64,000 bases of DNA from Lamellibrachia columna (lineage: Eukaryota; Annelida; Polychaeta; Sabellida; Siboglinidae), in assembly GCA_963662155.1 (NCBI GenBank), contig OY759275.1:3794706-3858705 (forward strand), given 5' to 3'. The notes under the pieces were generated by a model that was not told the origin of the DNA, ran no database searches, and worked only from the letters and a program-made list of their open reading frames with translations. Both the position numbers and the translations under genes were made by a program. Below are positions 13,079 through 56,793 of this stretch, in pieces; position 1 is the stretch's first letter; every line of letters starts with the position of its first letter.

Positions 13079-14242
13079 ACGAACGGCAGTGGTGTTTAAA
13101 GACTCGCGAGGGGATATTAACCAACGGCAGTGGTGTTTAAAGACTCGCGAGGGGACATTAACCAACGGCAGTGGTGTTAAAAGACTCGCGAGGGGACATT
13201 AACCAACGGCAGTAGTGTTTAAAGACTCGCGAGGGGACATTAACCAACGGCAGTGGTGTTAAAAGACTCGCGAGGGGACATTAACCAACGGCAGTGGTGT
13301 TTAAAGACTCGCGAGGGGACATTAACCAACGGCAGTGGTGTTAAAAGACTCGCGAGGGGACATTAACCAACGCCAGTGGTGTTTAAAGACTCGCGAGGGG
13401 ACATTAACCAACGGCAGTGGTGTTAAAAGACTCGCGAGGGGACATTAACCAACGGCAGTGGTGTTAGAAGACTCGCGTGGGGACATTAACCAACGGCAGT
13501 GGTGTTTAAAGACTCGCGAGGGGACATTAACCAACGGCAGTGGTGTTAAAAGACTCGCGAGTGGACATTAACCAACGGCAGTGGTGTTTAAAGACTCGCG
13601 AGGGGACATTAACCAACGGCAGTGGTGTTAAAAGACTCGCGAGGGGACATTAACCAACGGCAGTGGTGTTAAAAGACTCGCGTGGGGACATTAACCAACG
13701 GCAGTGGTGTTTAAAGACTCGCGAGGGGACATTAACCAACGGCAGTGGTGTTAAAAGACTCGCGAGGGGATTTTAACCAACGGCAGTGGTGTTTAAAGAC
13801 TCGCGAGGGGACATTAACCAACGGCAGTGGTGTTAAAAGACTCGCGTGGGGACATTAACCAACGGAAGTGGTGTTTAAAGACTCGCGAGGGGACATTAAC
13901 CAACGGCAGTGGTGTTAAGACTCGCGAGGGGACATTAACCAACGGCAGTGGTGTTAAAAGACTCGCGTGGGGACATTAACCAACGGCAGTGGTGTTTAAA
14001 GACTCGCGAGGGGACATTAACCAACGGCAGTGGTGTTTAAAGACGCCCGAGGGGACATTAACCAACGGCAGTGGTGTTTAAAGACGCCCGAGGGGACATT
14101 AACCAACGGCAGTGGTGTTAAAAGACTCGCGAGGGGACATTAACCAACGGCAGTGGTGTTTAAAGACGCCCGAGGGGACATTAACCAACGGCAGTGGTGT
14201 TTAAAGACGCCCGAGGGGACATTAACCAACGGCAGTGGTGTT
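13079..14242. repeat. 41-bp satellite, about 28 units
   Basis: Each unit contains AACGGCAGTGGTGTT and GACTCGCGAGGGGACATTA. Two unit types largely alternate: one with GTGTTTAAAG and one with GTGTTAAAAG, giving an 82-bp higher-order repeat. The final units replace CTCGCG with CGCCCG. Confidence 0.97.
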
Positions 14243-17200
14243 ATCCGACCAGTATTCTTTGCAAGAGGCCAAAGTGGGTTCCATGGCTACAGTTGCTTTG
14301 CACGTCGTGGATAATGTGGTTATACTGAAGGCTTTGACCATAATTAGTATATCATACAGGTTCTGTTACTGTGCGTAGATGAGGGTGAAGGATGGGTGCA
14401 ATGTGGCAGGTGTGACCAGTGGGCTCGCTGGGAGTGTGCGGGGTATGAGCGTGGGTCATTTACAAGCAAGATTTGTGCCAGTGACTGAGTGACATGGGAC
14501 ATCTTTGTGAGGGGCCCACTTTGGCCTCGAATCATAACAAATGGGTCTCTTTTTTAAAACATATTTTACTTATTGTATTAATGTCACGTGTGAAAGTGAA
14601 ACCTTGCGATACGGATGCAATGCAATGACAAACCAAAAATTGTGGTGCTACATTAACAAGATATAATCCATATAAAGTTCCTAGAATAATTGAAGCAGAA
14701 AAACTTGTAATTTGATCTACACCAAATAACATGAAACAGCGTTACACTTAACAAGAAAAGATGATGGCTTGGTACATTTAGAAGTGTTTTATAGAGAGAA
14801 ATATAGAAATTTCTTTAAGCAGCAAATAAATAACCCCAAACCATTGTGAACGTAAAATTGTAAGTTTAACGGTGCATGTGTATCATAATAAATACAGAAA
14901 ACATACAAAATGGTATCCCCAAATTACCTCCCCTAATTTGTTCACATTAAGAAAAAACATATATTTGTGTTTAGCCTTATGCACCATCTCTAATCCTTCC
15001 CAGAAGATACAAAGATGAAAATTTATTTTGTGTAATAGTTTCCTTCTAAAACATGATGTAGTCGAGGCGTTTATTTGCAAAATGTGTCATATCCATTTTG
15101 CGTGTTTCAAGATAAATCATGTTTTTTGCCGGTGTTATGCGAAAAATAGGAAAATCGGTATTTCATCAGCCCATAGCTTAGTGTATAATGTATTTTTCCG
15201 CAACATTATTCACCACTAGATGGCAGCACAAAACTACTCGTAACTCAATCTTTTTGAATTTGGTATTAAAAATTGTTTGCAAATAAACGCCTTATTGCAA
15301 GCATCAACATTGAAAACATTGATTAATGACAAAAACTTACTTGATATAAAATTATGATTTATTTGTGAATAGCGAAAACCTACTGAACCAAGGTTGTGCT
15401 GGATGTCCAACCCTGAACCGATCACTAGTTATGTGCATTCTTGAATTGAACCAAACAACTTCAGACACGAAATGGCCGTCATACTTTATGCCTAATAAAA
15501 ATGTGTGCAAATGTTTGTTTGATGACACAAAAACCATGTGGGTTGGTACCAACAACGTTATTTAAATGTTTGATACAGGGAAAAGATAACTGTGCATTGC
15601 AAAAAATTAGTAAATTTGCAAATAGGCACAGTTCAATTGTCTTGTACACACATTGTATGAGTGTACAGTAAGAGTGTACAGGTATATATATATATATATT
15701 TGAGGGACAGACAAATGTTCCTTATATCTGAACCATTGTCAGAGGTTAGCTGTGGTTAATGATATGTAAAAACGAATTCCCTGATCAGGCTTCAAATGCT
15801 AGATCTATAATTAATGATTTTTTTAAATAGAGTGATTCCATTGAATGATTGTTTATTGGCTTAAAATAATAAAGACACAACATTGTAAATTAGTACAACC
15901 AAATATGCAACCTGACATGTTTTCATCAATTATTAACCAAAACTGTGTTGTTAATTCCTCGAGTGTACCGACACTTTCTTCAACCTCTCTAACTCTCCTT
16001 ACAAAACACAGAAGTATAAAGTACATCAACATATTCATAGACACATTCACATTATATACATACAGATGAATGTGCATTCAGTTGTATGCATGCACGATGT
16101 GAACATGACAATAAACGAAGAATCCTTTTTTTATGTAAAATATATCACAAATCAGAATAAAATTGAAATCGTAAACCGTGTAATGCCTGAAACACGAACA
16201 GCACCTCCACAAAATACTACATTTTGCTAACACAGAAGTAAATGTCTCATATCAATGGAAAGCTTTTTTTGTTCTTGACACTGGTAATACTACTGCTACC
16301 AGTACATAGGTATTATATTGTCATCGATACCACTCCAAACTATCACAGTTAAACCCAGAGAATCTGCAACCTGATAAATATTGCACTGATTGAACCTCAG
16401 CGATTCAGTTGTAGCCATTTTCCATTCTCAAAATGTGTTTGGCTGAGCAGGGTCATGTTCAAGGTCATGCTGACGTTCTGTAACCTTGAGCCTCAGTTTA
16501 ATTTTCTAAGACAATTATAGATAGCTTTAGACCCCAATCTCTTGGTTAAATGGTCGTAGTCATAAAGGCAGTTATTTGGCAATGTTCATAGGTTTGTTAT
16601 CAGATTCCATGCAGTGACCATGTCAGTAAATAACATACTTCCTAAAATAATAACAATAAAGTAGGCTTAAGTAGCTATATGATATAGAAAAGCCAAAGAA
16701 ACTATATGTGGAACTCCACTAACATGGTGATAAAACTATGTAGATTGGGAATAATGTTTTGTTTTATTTAATATTATTTTGTGCAAACATGTATCATGGC
16801 AGATATAAACTGGTATATGCGTATCGCCTTTTTCACTTAACAAACATCCAATTATTTGTGTGTAATTAACTTATGTGATTAACTTATGAGCTGTATCAAT
16901 CCATGTACTGTATTTATGAAAGCATGTTTTTTATTGTGCAAACTAAATGTCAAATAATCCTGTATATTTGTCACCAGAACTAAACCAGGTCACATAGGTT
17001 ATTGTGTACATTCAACTGAGTTGATAGAACCCCGAATATCTAGTGTTTGGTCTGTCTAACCCGTATTTTGGTCTGTGACCACATGCAAAGTGCTTGTGGT
17101 CCACTCATGCGGATTTGCAATAAAACTATGTACAAAGAATAGATGTATCACAGTGTATCAAAACTGACTGACCATTCACCAAAGGGTCATCGTGCATACC

Positions 17201-17369
17201 TGGTCAATGTTCACGTTCAAAAGACCACATTTCACACAGCAATGCCAGATTGACCAATCACCAGAACTTACTTTATGACCGACTGGGTCAGCTGCTCAGT
17301 TTATCATGCAATGTGGACAAGGGCCAGTTTCATGAAGCATTCATATGTACAGACTTTCATAAAGCTAAG

Positions 17370-17655
17370 TTCTTATACAGCGCAGCGGCTGCGCGGTGTG
17401 TAGTCCATAGGAGTGATCAAAGTGCTTTACACTTCACCCCCTGGCAGACCTGTTCATTCCTATGCCAACACTGCAATTACTGTGAAGACTTCGTTCACAC
17501 AGCCATCACTGTTTATGGCCAGATACTTATACAGTGGAGTGAACTACAGCAATGTGGGGTGAACGAAATTGCCCAAGGTTCGAAATGGATGTAAGAGGAT
17601 TCAAAACCGTGTTCTCTTGACTGCGAGTCCGATTATCTAACCACGCAGCCACCAC
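17370..17655 (-). repeat. tRNA-derived SINE (minus strand)
   Basis: Read on the minus strand, a tRNA-like head (GGTGGCTGCGTGGTTAGATA, then a B-box-like GGTTTTGAATCC) at 17655-17595 leads into a body containing the inverse of CAAAGTGCTTTACACTTCACC. The same body occurs at 27575, 35640 and 35930. Confidence 0.75.
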
Positions 17656-18627
17656 CCAGAAAGTTCTAACAGAATCTCTGTAGTTATGTATAATAGTTCG
17701 CAAATTTTGGTGTGTTTTCTACGATTGTTCGAAATTATGTAATCTTTGTCAAATGTCCACAAATGTTTCATATTTTTTCCTTTGCATGAGCACTTAATGA
17801 AACTGTCCCCTGATTGTGCTGTTTGTAAGCAATACACTATTATTATTGAAGCATAGCCATCTGGATGAGGTGTCATATACTTAGTGTACTCAGGAGCCCT
17901 GCTAGTATCCATATGAGCAATATATACAAAATATAAGCTTATCAAAAGCAGAGCAAATATTAGACTAGACTAGAAAGAGAAACGTTTATAAAGATGTTTC
18001 ACCAATATTTATAAATGTAAACAGCAAGTTCATAGAAGTAAGAAAAACACACTTTTTACTTGCATATTATAAGTTCTAATAGACTAGCTGCAACTTAACT
18101 TGTGAAAACAAGAACAAATTAAGGGTTTTAAAATGACACATTTGAAAAAATATAACGGTAGTACACAGAAATATATGTTAATATGACGTACCAGTAAGCT
18201 TCAGGCAAGATTCATTAAAAATAACTACAAAGCCAACGGCAATGGCAGAAAATTACCATATTTCATTGCAAAAGGCATGACAAACATGCATAGCTAAAAC
18301 AAATATTTCAACTATGAACATGTATCAAGAGTAGATTTTTGCCAAAAAAATATGCCGTTGTTCTACATTTTATAAACTGGCAGTGCCACTTAAAAAGCTG
18401 ATATCAAATTGTTTTTCACAACATTCTTAAAAGAATCTCTGGTGTGCTCAATCATGCCATGCTCAATCACGTCACGCTATCAACCATTCACACATGTGGC
18501 TGTGTTACATTTATAAATCTATCTCATCAAAACAAACCAGAATTACAGTTAACAATATTTTACAACTTACATAGATGGGCCAGATCCTTTTTGGGTCATC
18601 AATAAACGTTTTAAGATATTCTCATCA

Positions 18628-18753
18628 ACAATAGAAAGCCACCCAACAGGCATACAAATAACAACATCTACAATAGAATGCCACCCAACAGGCATACAAA
18701 TAACAACATCTACAATAGAATGCCACCCAGCAGGCATACAAATAATAACAATG
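18628..18753. repeat. 42-bp repeat, 3 units
   Basis: Unit contains ACAATAGAATGCCACCCAAC and GGCATACAAATAACAAC. Confidence 0.96.
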
Positions 18754-19096
18754 CACTCATTTTTTGTACTTGCTAGGTTAACTTCACTTCACTAGAATTC
18801 CAAAAATAAATACTCTAATTAACACACAAATTTAATTTTCTGCTTCACCCAAGTCCTGCAGTATATGGGGAAATTTCCAGTCTGTCTGTATTGTAAAATA
18901 TGTTCAAATACAGCAGATGAACACCAGTTTCATATAAACCACACGAGCAAAGAATCCACACTGATAGCATTTCACTGGGCTAAAGTTTCTGCATTAAAAC
19001 ACTTACATTACAGTGTTACAGACCCAATCTGAACTTATTTACAACTTACGAGACATCTCAAAACGTCGAGTTTGACACTAAACAAAATTGGTTCCA

Positions 19097-19121
19097 TGGG
19101 GCGGGGGGGGGGGGGGGGGGA
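19097..19121. repeat. Poly-G tract
   Basis: About twenty consecutive G on the plus strand downstream of the SCaMC stop codon. The length may be unreliable in the assembly. Confidence 0.9.
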
Positions 19122-19561
19122 ATAAGCATTTTCCAATCCCAGTTCAAGCGGGTGCCGACTAAGTGCATGCAGACAGTTTTATGTCATGATAGCTGAAGAC
19201 TCACCTGGCAAATACAAATGTGCACACAGATGAATGTAATTAAAGTTTCATGTAAGGGGTAGGGGGATCTGAAGTTCATAGATCAGTGGTTTGAGATAGT
19301 CCCTAAGTCATACCATATATCATCCACATGTGCTAAGCAACAGTCTTTTAATTCTCTTGTCATATATTTCTCATCACCTTAGCCTTGAGTGAGAGACCTT
19401 TGCATTCATACTATCAACAAACAACAAATTATGACCTGGAACACCACATTCTATATGGTCGGCCATTTTGGGTTACCATGGCAACAATGACAAACAACCA
19501 ATCAGAACTGAGGCAGCAGTTGGTGAGTTTGTGAATAAACCTTTGTTGATGCCTGCACGGT

Positions 19562-49348
<29,787 letters not shown>

Positions 49349-49600
49349 GGTTGCAGTGGGTGTGGTATTTATGTAGCCCTCATCGAAATATCTACAGTCA
49401 TTTCTCGACACGTCCAACGAATCTGATATACATGTACTATTATCCAAAACGAGGCTTTGGGAATTCCATGAGGAGGAAATTATTAGTTTGCTGCAAATAT
49501 TGGCCACAATATGGCACCACTAGCCAATTTCGCATGTTCTCTGTCCAGTACGTGGCGCCACTTCTATGGCAACGACGCCGCGAGTGATTTGTCAATATTG
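49349..49600 (-). promoter_or_regulatory. Presumed 5' UTR and promoter region of the SCaMC gene
   Basis: This stretch lies directly upstream of the carrier start codon. It is richer in CpG than the surrounding introns and contains no obvious TATA box. Assignment as promoter is by position only. Confidence 0.35.
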
Positions 49601-49790
49601 GACCAGATCATTATTTTACCTTTGGCTGTGGGGCAAATTGGGTTTATGATAGAAGAATACAGTGCAAATGATGTTGACACAATATCCCCTTTCAAGTATT
49701 TGTTACACCCTGAAACAATAGTTACGAACTGAACACATTTACAGATTATGACACTTGTGTTGCGCACAAATTTTAATGTCTAGTCGCTGG

Positions 49791-49817
49791 CCATGCCATG
49801 CCATGCCATGCCATGCC
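49791..49817. repeat. (CCATG)n pentanucleotide repeat
   Basis: Five units followed by CCATGGGCCATAGACCATGG, itself near-palindromic. Confidence 0.95.
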
Positions 49818-49943
49818 CATGGGCCATAGACCATGGGTCATTGTTTTGAAACCAGAATTGTAGGATTTCGCGTAAACGCTACTGCAGATTGTGATAAGAC
49901 AAAAGTAATAGTGTTACGTTTCTCTTCAAATTGTAACGTTATA

Positions 49944-50035
49944 TACCTGCCAACCATCCCGGATTTTCCGGGAGTCTCCCGGATTTACTGCGTCACTCCC
50001 GTCTTCCCATAAAACAAGGACATCTCCCGGATTGT
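49944..50035. repeat. CCCGGATTT/CCGGGAG palindromic repeat
   Basis: ACCTGCCAACCATCCCGGAT followed by several alternating CCCGGATT and TCCGGGAG motifs. This has the look of a DNA-transposon end found repeatedly in animal genomes, but no partner end was identified. Confidence 0.5.
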
Positions 50036-51593
50036 AGGCTGTACAAAAAAATTAGATTTGTAGGACACTTTATTCGGGAGTTCCCTTCGCTCGCGTTTTA
50101 TAAGTTTTCTTCGTACCGCATCTAACGATCAGCGCACGACAAAAATGTGTACATAATATTGTTATTGCAACATTTATATGCAACATTGTGATTCTCGTGT
50201 AACCTAATAAGGTTTTTGAGAATAAAGTTGAGTTGAGTTGTGTTGCACTGCCACTGCCATCTAGCAAATCATGCAGCGTACGCTAACCCCCGGCAGCCAT
50301 TAGGCCTACCCAGACCGACCGAGACGTTGCTCCTTTGTTTGTTTGAAATATACCCAAAGTCAATGTGTACTTTGTGTAATGTTGATTTTAGCTGATATTG
50401 AAAAACAAACATTTGCTCAACTTTGCCTCAACTGGCTCAGCCTCAAGCGATACTGAAACCAAGCCCAAGCAAGGGCTAGGCCCACCAAGGGCAAGGGCAA
50501 GTGTATTCCCCGGCATTAATATCCTGATCGGGGTCAAATGTGTTATTCTTAGTATAATGTGCACATGAAATCGATACTCTAATCCATAAACAGTTATTTC
50601 ATCGATATAGTGCAAACAAATATTTAGGAAAATTGTATCGAGTAAAATACTTTCGATTAGTACTGCCACTTAGCGTTTAGTGTTGTGTTATATTCAAAAA
50701 ACATGTCTCACAAACCTTTTTTCTTCCAAAACACAAACTTTGCCGTACGTTTATACCCCAATGACCGGTAACGTGAGAATCCATGTACCCTTAGCAAATG
50801 TGACATCATTGTCGTTAACTGTTCTATATTATCTATAATTGTCAGCTTGTTCTAGAAGACAGCCTGACCTGGTATCAGAGGCCTAAGCCTAGCCTGGCCT
50901 CTAATGTCTAAAACCACTTATTTCTGTGGCTTATTCTGCTGATAGTTGTTTCAATTTAAGGGGCTGTACTACCTAGCTGGGGTGCATTTTTTATTTGGAT
51001 TTGGCAACATCTAAATATTGACATATATATGTCAACATTTTACATGTAATTAAGAAAAGCATCCTACTTTAAAAAAACTTATTTTGTTATAGTGTATCAT
51101 ATAAGTTTTTTCATGCAAGCATTATTTAAATGAAACATATTTTTTAATGTTCCAAAATATGTCCACACTCTATGGCTTATATCTTCTTTTCTTGTTTCCC
51201 ATAGATTTCTAATTTTTAACACAGTACTTTTTTAGTATCTATGATATTATGTTATAGGCTTAATTTCCTACTACATATATAGCAATACAAATTAATGCTA
51301 ATTTCTTTTCACAGAATTAAGAATTTAATTCAACCATAACTTAATGATAAGGTAAGCATTTTATAGAACACACCAAGAACACTGGTAATGTGAATTAGTA
51401 TACACAATTTCAAGAAAATTGTTGAAAAAACAAATAATGTATGCACCAAATAAAATTTTCAATAAAGTTTTCTGACAATAATTTTTAAATCCTTACAATT
51501 TTTCTTTAAATTCCCTTTTTTGTAATTCCTTAATTCTGTTCCGAGGGTGGTATGATGACTGAGACTACCTTATTTTGTGTGCATCAAGCTTGG

Positions 51594-52025
51594 CAACAAA
51601 TACATTTGAATGTTGATATCTAAATGCACATTCACATGCAGCCGTCACATTTTCTGTGCATTTACATTTGGATGTATATCTAAACATTTGCATTTTAATG
51701 CAATCTCCTGACATTTGATTTTTCAAATGCCCAACCAATTTCAAATGGTTTTAAATGCAGATATAATTGTTGGAATAACAACACTCAAAAGTGTTATATT
51801 ATTGCTCAATAAACCTCATATTTTTTACTATGCATATATGTTTGATTCTAATTCATAATGAATAAAATCTACATTTACAATGTTGCGAGAAACACCTACC
51901 ATAACCAAAATATTTAAATGTGACCTCAGAACAATTAAATGCGATTCTGAAAAATGGCATTTACATTTGAATAAAATAAAATTTTGCATTTAAATGCACT
52001 GATATGCATTTGTTAACAACTCTGG
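51594..52025. mobile_element. Second copy of the AACAAATGC-ended DNA element
   Basis: It begins CAAGCTTGGCAACAAATAC and ends GCATTTGTTAACAACTCTGG, with the same CATTTGAATG-type subterminal repeats as 44919-46581 but no insertion. Target duplication is not evident. Confidence 0.65.
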
Positions 52026-52863
52026 TGAGTATGTCTTTAAATAGTAAGAGGGGTACCAGGGTTGTATGCAAGTGATGTATTTTATCAAGTCACAGCCTTG
52101 CTTGCTTGTTTATGTCGAATGAGTTCCTTGAATCACAATGGGCCTCCATGTTTTTCTCTCTGTTGAATGAGTTGACCTTCGTAGTGATCATATGTAGTAA
52201 TCATATGTAATGATCATATGTAGTGATCATCGTGATGATGTATTGTGGTTCATTAAAGACATTTGGTGGTCATGATTTTAGACTTGATATAGTCTACACT
52301 ATATAACATGATTTTATGAGGAATAGATCAGACCTTGCACCTTTAAAGGGGAACTGAAGTAATTCTGTGTTATGCCGTATATTTAAATATATATTATCTA
52401 ACTATGCATTAATGGTGACAGATACCTGCTAATTTATGAGATAAACCAATGGAAATTTTCGATTTATTGCGGTTTTTTTTGTAAATAGGCATTCTGGAGC
52501 GAAAAAACTACATCGTCCTCTGTTATATATATAAGTGTTTACACATGTCAACAAAATAGCGTTTCTGGGCGCTCCAAATAAAAAAGTTAAAGAAATTACA
52601 ACAAAACACACACAAAAATCGTAGAAAACGCCACACTTCTCGAACACACGTGACGCTAGCCAACGAGAATATGCGATAACGGAATACCGGAACTATTTTT
52701 CACTTGTTGACAAGATAGATAGATGCATCGCTTGTGACAGTTTTACCAGATCTGCTAGCGATTAGTGATTTACTGAACTTCCGTAATAGTTGTCTATCTT
52801 TGGAGAAATGGAAACCACAGACGAAGAGTCCAGTTCGACAGGCCACACGGAAACAACGGCTGA

Positions 52864-52990
52864 CAGGGCGGGTTATAAGTAGATGAACATTTTTGGACTC
52901 TCGATAGGCCAATGGCTTCCTTGTCCACTTGCCATCTGGGCCTTTGGCTTGGATGGCAACTCTTGTTAAATCTTGTTAAAAAAAAAAAGT
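52864..52990 (+). mobile_element. LINE 3' fragment with a doubled terminal repeat
   Basis: It contains the final ~100 bp of the LINE (GGGCGGGTTATAAGTAGATG onward). It ends with two tandem copies of a TCTTGTTAAA unit followed by an A tract, which suggests the family ends in short tandem repeats, as CR1-clade LINEs do. Confidence 0.85.
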
Positions 52991-53438
52991 CGTAAAGTGT
53001 CACCGAGTGTGCGAGTCACGCTCCAGACTCCAGCCCCATGTCGGCTTCACCTTTGTTGACGTTGGATTCAGGAAGTGACACTGTTACTGATAAATGACAA
53101 CAGCGTTTTTGACTGTCAACGATTCCTGAATAGGTAATGTGATGTGGTGATCCTGTGGAAACTGCGTCCCGATGTCTACGCACGTTTACGTCGAGTCATC
53201 ATGCTGCGCCGAGGAAAATACAATGCCTAGGTTTGGGCTATGCTAAGGCTATGCAGCACCTTGTGCCCGACCGCGTTGGTGCTTGCATCACTGAAGACGA
53301 TGATTTTGTAGTGATATGCACAAACAGAGCGGTGATAGATGTTGGTCTGCTGTCATTGCATGATTTGCGTGCCAACTCATTGATTCGCCCTATAGCTAGC
53401 AGGTCAGTAATTCAATTGTTGTCGAATCATTGCCATTT

Positions 53439-53800
53439 TAATAAGAGCATGCTCTGAAAATAAGGGCCAATCAGATGCTTATTTTCAGAGCATGCTCTGA
53501 AAATAAGGGCCGTTCAGATGCTTATTTTCAGAGCATGCTGTGAAAATAAGGGCCGTTCAGATGCTTATTTTCAGAGCATGCTGTGAAAATAAGGGCCGAT
53601 CAAAGGCTTATTTTCAGAGCAGCTCTGTTATATCTGCTACTTTATATTTGTATTTTTAAGGAAATAATTGCTTTGTAGATGAAATAACGTGGAGAAATAA
53701 CTAGATAAACTGCACAGCTTTATTTTCACATCATGAAAATAAGGGCCGATCAGATGCTTATTTTCTGAGTAGCTCTGTTATATCTGCTACGATTTTTTTT
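53439..53800. repeat. Tandem palindromes built on CTTATTTTCAGAGCA
   Basis: A 30-bp perfect palindrome at 53478-53507 has half-site CTTATTTTCAGAGCA. It is repeated with one mismatch at 53520-53549 and 53562-53591 (period 42), with partial copies at about 53440 and 53735-53775. A related AAATAAC...GTTATTT arrangement lies at 53995-54055. Confidence 0.9.
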
Positions 53801-55689
53801 TAAATTACACATATCTAAAATTACTGTGCCCTACATTCGTCTGTAACACACCAGGAAGTCTAATTGAGGCATGGTCTCTAATGAATCACTGATCTATATA
53901 TAAAGATCAGTGTAATGAATGCACCACCTCTGAATTGGCGGGGGAATAGGAAGTATTCCATCCTGCATTTTGATTGGTTAAATCAGCTTCCGGTTTGCTC
54001 GGGAAATAACGAATTATGGGCCGTTATTTCCAGAGCTGCTCGGTAAATAGCCAGTGCGTAATTTTATAATTTATGTTGTCCTCTTCCAATAACTCGTCCT
54101 CGCATAAAATACGGCTCTGTCCGCGATGCCGTCGACGGACCCAATATCACTCTAGTACTATACTGTATATTAAGTATAGTTTTTTTTATCGTATTGAGAC
54201 ATCCAGTGTTCAAACAGAACTTTACTGGTGTCGGCCTTCGACTTCGTTTATATTTCGCAAGTGTTTATGTGATACTATCACAAAAAAGGCTAACAAAATA
54301 TATACAACTTCCGGTCTCGCTCCATTTTTTTGTATATATGTAATTCTTTGAAATATTCCAATGAACCTTTAGCATATATGTTCTAAATTAGTTTTACAAA
54401 TAATGTTTCAACTTCACATCGTTGGAAAATCTACTAAATAAAATATATGCCCGGTCCTCTTAAAGCGGGCCGGTATCACTGATCTATAAATAACTGGATG
54501 GCGCGTCTGCCTGTAAATTTGACCCCATCGTGCCGCCATATTGGATAGATCAGTGCTGTCAATCGGTAGGCAATCGCAGTGTTAAAACGCTCAACTTTGA
54601 TGATAAATTGCTGCCTGTATACAAGTATACTTTTGTATTTTGTGATTCATAGGATACTGTTAGAGGTTAGTGATTAATAATATTATGTTTAGCGTCACAA
54701 AGTGAACGTTCCTATTTTATTATTAATATTTTAAATTCGACATACTATATAGCGGCTAGCCAGGCTATATATCGGGTTATTGGGAATATCGGCTATAATA
54801 TAATCTATATGCAAGCTTACCGATTCCTCAACTTCAAGGCTCAATGATCAGAACATTGTCTTCATTATCTAATAATACTCAGGAAGTTCCATTTTGTATA
54901 TTCTAAATATTGCTTAATGTTGTAAAGTTGAGTGATTTGCGCCGTCATTTCAAAGTCCCCGAAAATGTCAATAAGTGCACTGCCACGCACTGGTTGCGGC
55001 AATTATTGGTATACTTACGAGGATATGCCTTTTTTGACGAACATCTGAAGGAACATTTTTAGAATGGCTCTATATATTATAGATGAGTCAACATTATTTC
55101 ATCGATTGAATGCAAACAAATTGTTAGTATTTTTGGTGATGTACTTACTATTACAGAACAACGAAAATACGTGTTATTTCCTAAAAGACGCCACTGCACA
55201 AAAATGCTACGTATGGCAAGACATTTGTTCCTGTACTGTAGATCCAAGTATAAGGAAAAACAGTTTTTTTTCACCTGATATAATATATCTAGATATCAGA
55301 ATAACGAAAGTATTTTCAAAATGTTGTGCTTATTTTGTTTTGAATAAACCGCTATCATTATATATCAAGTAATTGTACTAGATTCTGAGAGTGAACTTAT
55401 GCCATTGTCTTCCTTACGTTACACTATTGTTGTTCTAAAGTTGAATTTAGTTTTCTATCTCCCTATCTCTCTTGTTGTCTCCCTCCCCATCACATACCCG
55501 CACGCACGCACACTCACCCTCCCTCCCTTCTCCCTTAGGGAATATTCAGAACATTTACTGTTATGCATTATATTTTCAGAATGGCTACTTACCGAGACAG
55601 CACTAGTATGAGTACTAATAGGCTCACATTGTTACTAGTTGGGCACAGTTTCGTGCATTTTCGTGCAGTATGCAACAGGAAGTGTGCTG

Positions 55690-56095
55690 GAAATACAAAC
55701 ATTGCTGTGTTGCTGGACCTTACAAACATTGCTGCACTGCTGTGAAAATACAAACATTGCTGTGTTGCTGTACCTTACAAACATTGCTGCACTGCTGTGA
55801 AAATACAAACATTGCTGTGTTGCTATACCTGCTTGACCTTACAAACATTGCTGCACTGCTGTGGAATTACAAACATTGTTTTGTTGCTGTATCTGAAGGA
55901 CTTTACAAAAAAGGCTGCACTGCCGTGGAATTACAAACATTACTATGTTGCTGTATCTGCAGGACTTTACAAACATTGCTGCACTGATGTGGAATTACAA
56001 ATATTGCTATGTTGCTGTACCTGCTGGTCCTTACAAACATTGCTGCACTGATGTGGAATTACAAATATTGCTGTACCTGCAATAATTGCTATTCT
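55690..56095. repeat. 55-64-bp minisatellite, about 7 units
   Basis: Units contain TTACAAACATTGCTGCACTG and ACAAACATTGCTGTGTTGCT. Open frames here are a by-product of the repeat. Confidence 0.94.
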
Positions 56096-56616
56096 CTATA
56101 TCTGCAGGACCTTATGAACATTGTTACACTGCTTGCATGGATTTATGAACATTTATACAATATACTTGCATGAACACCAGTATGGGCTTCTGAACATTAT
56201 CTTCCATGAAATTATGACTGTTGCTGCATGGCTGGAATGTTATAATAAATTGTCTTGATCATTTTGCAGTGACATTATGTTCCATCCATTAATTCCCCAT
56301 CTATTTACCTGTTATGACATACTAGTTACAATAACTTTCTATAATACAAGGTCAATACAAGGTCATACCGTATTCAAGTCGATGTATTGACAATTTTTAT
56401 CCCCCCAAAAAGTTTAACTGATCCGGTATATAATAAATTACAGCTAAATTATTCCATTAATCTTGGTATGTAGGTCAAATGTTAAATGTATGTCAACTAA
56501 TTAGGTTATGTCAAAATAAGTAAACACTAGGCCACATAGAATTCAAGTTAACAATTTGACCATTTCCATCCGCCAAAAGTTAAATAGGCATATTACCAAA
56601 TTACTTACAGCTAAAC

Positions 56617-56793
56617 TGCCATTAATCCACGTATATAAGTCAAATGTGTCTCTGTCTGTCCCTGTATCGCTCTCTTTCATACTCTCTGTCTTTCTGACTT
56701 CTGCCATTAATCCATGTATATCAGTCAATTGTGTCTCGGTCTGTCCCTGTCTCGCTCACTCTTTCATACTCTCCCTATCTTTCTGACTTGGCA
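56617..56793. repeat. ~92-bp direct duplication
   Basis: Two copies containing CTGCCATTAATCCA and CTGTCTGTCCCTGT, ending in TTTCTGACTT. Confidence 0.9.

Noticed and set aside
49349..49507. N-terminal extension of SCaMC upstream of 49348
   Set aside because: The frame is open but starts only with GTG, has no ATG, and the first ATG has a strong initiation context.
55670..56051. Cysteine-rich frames (TLLCCC repeats)
   Set aside because: By-product of the 55-64-bp minisatellite.
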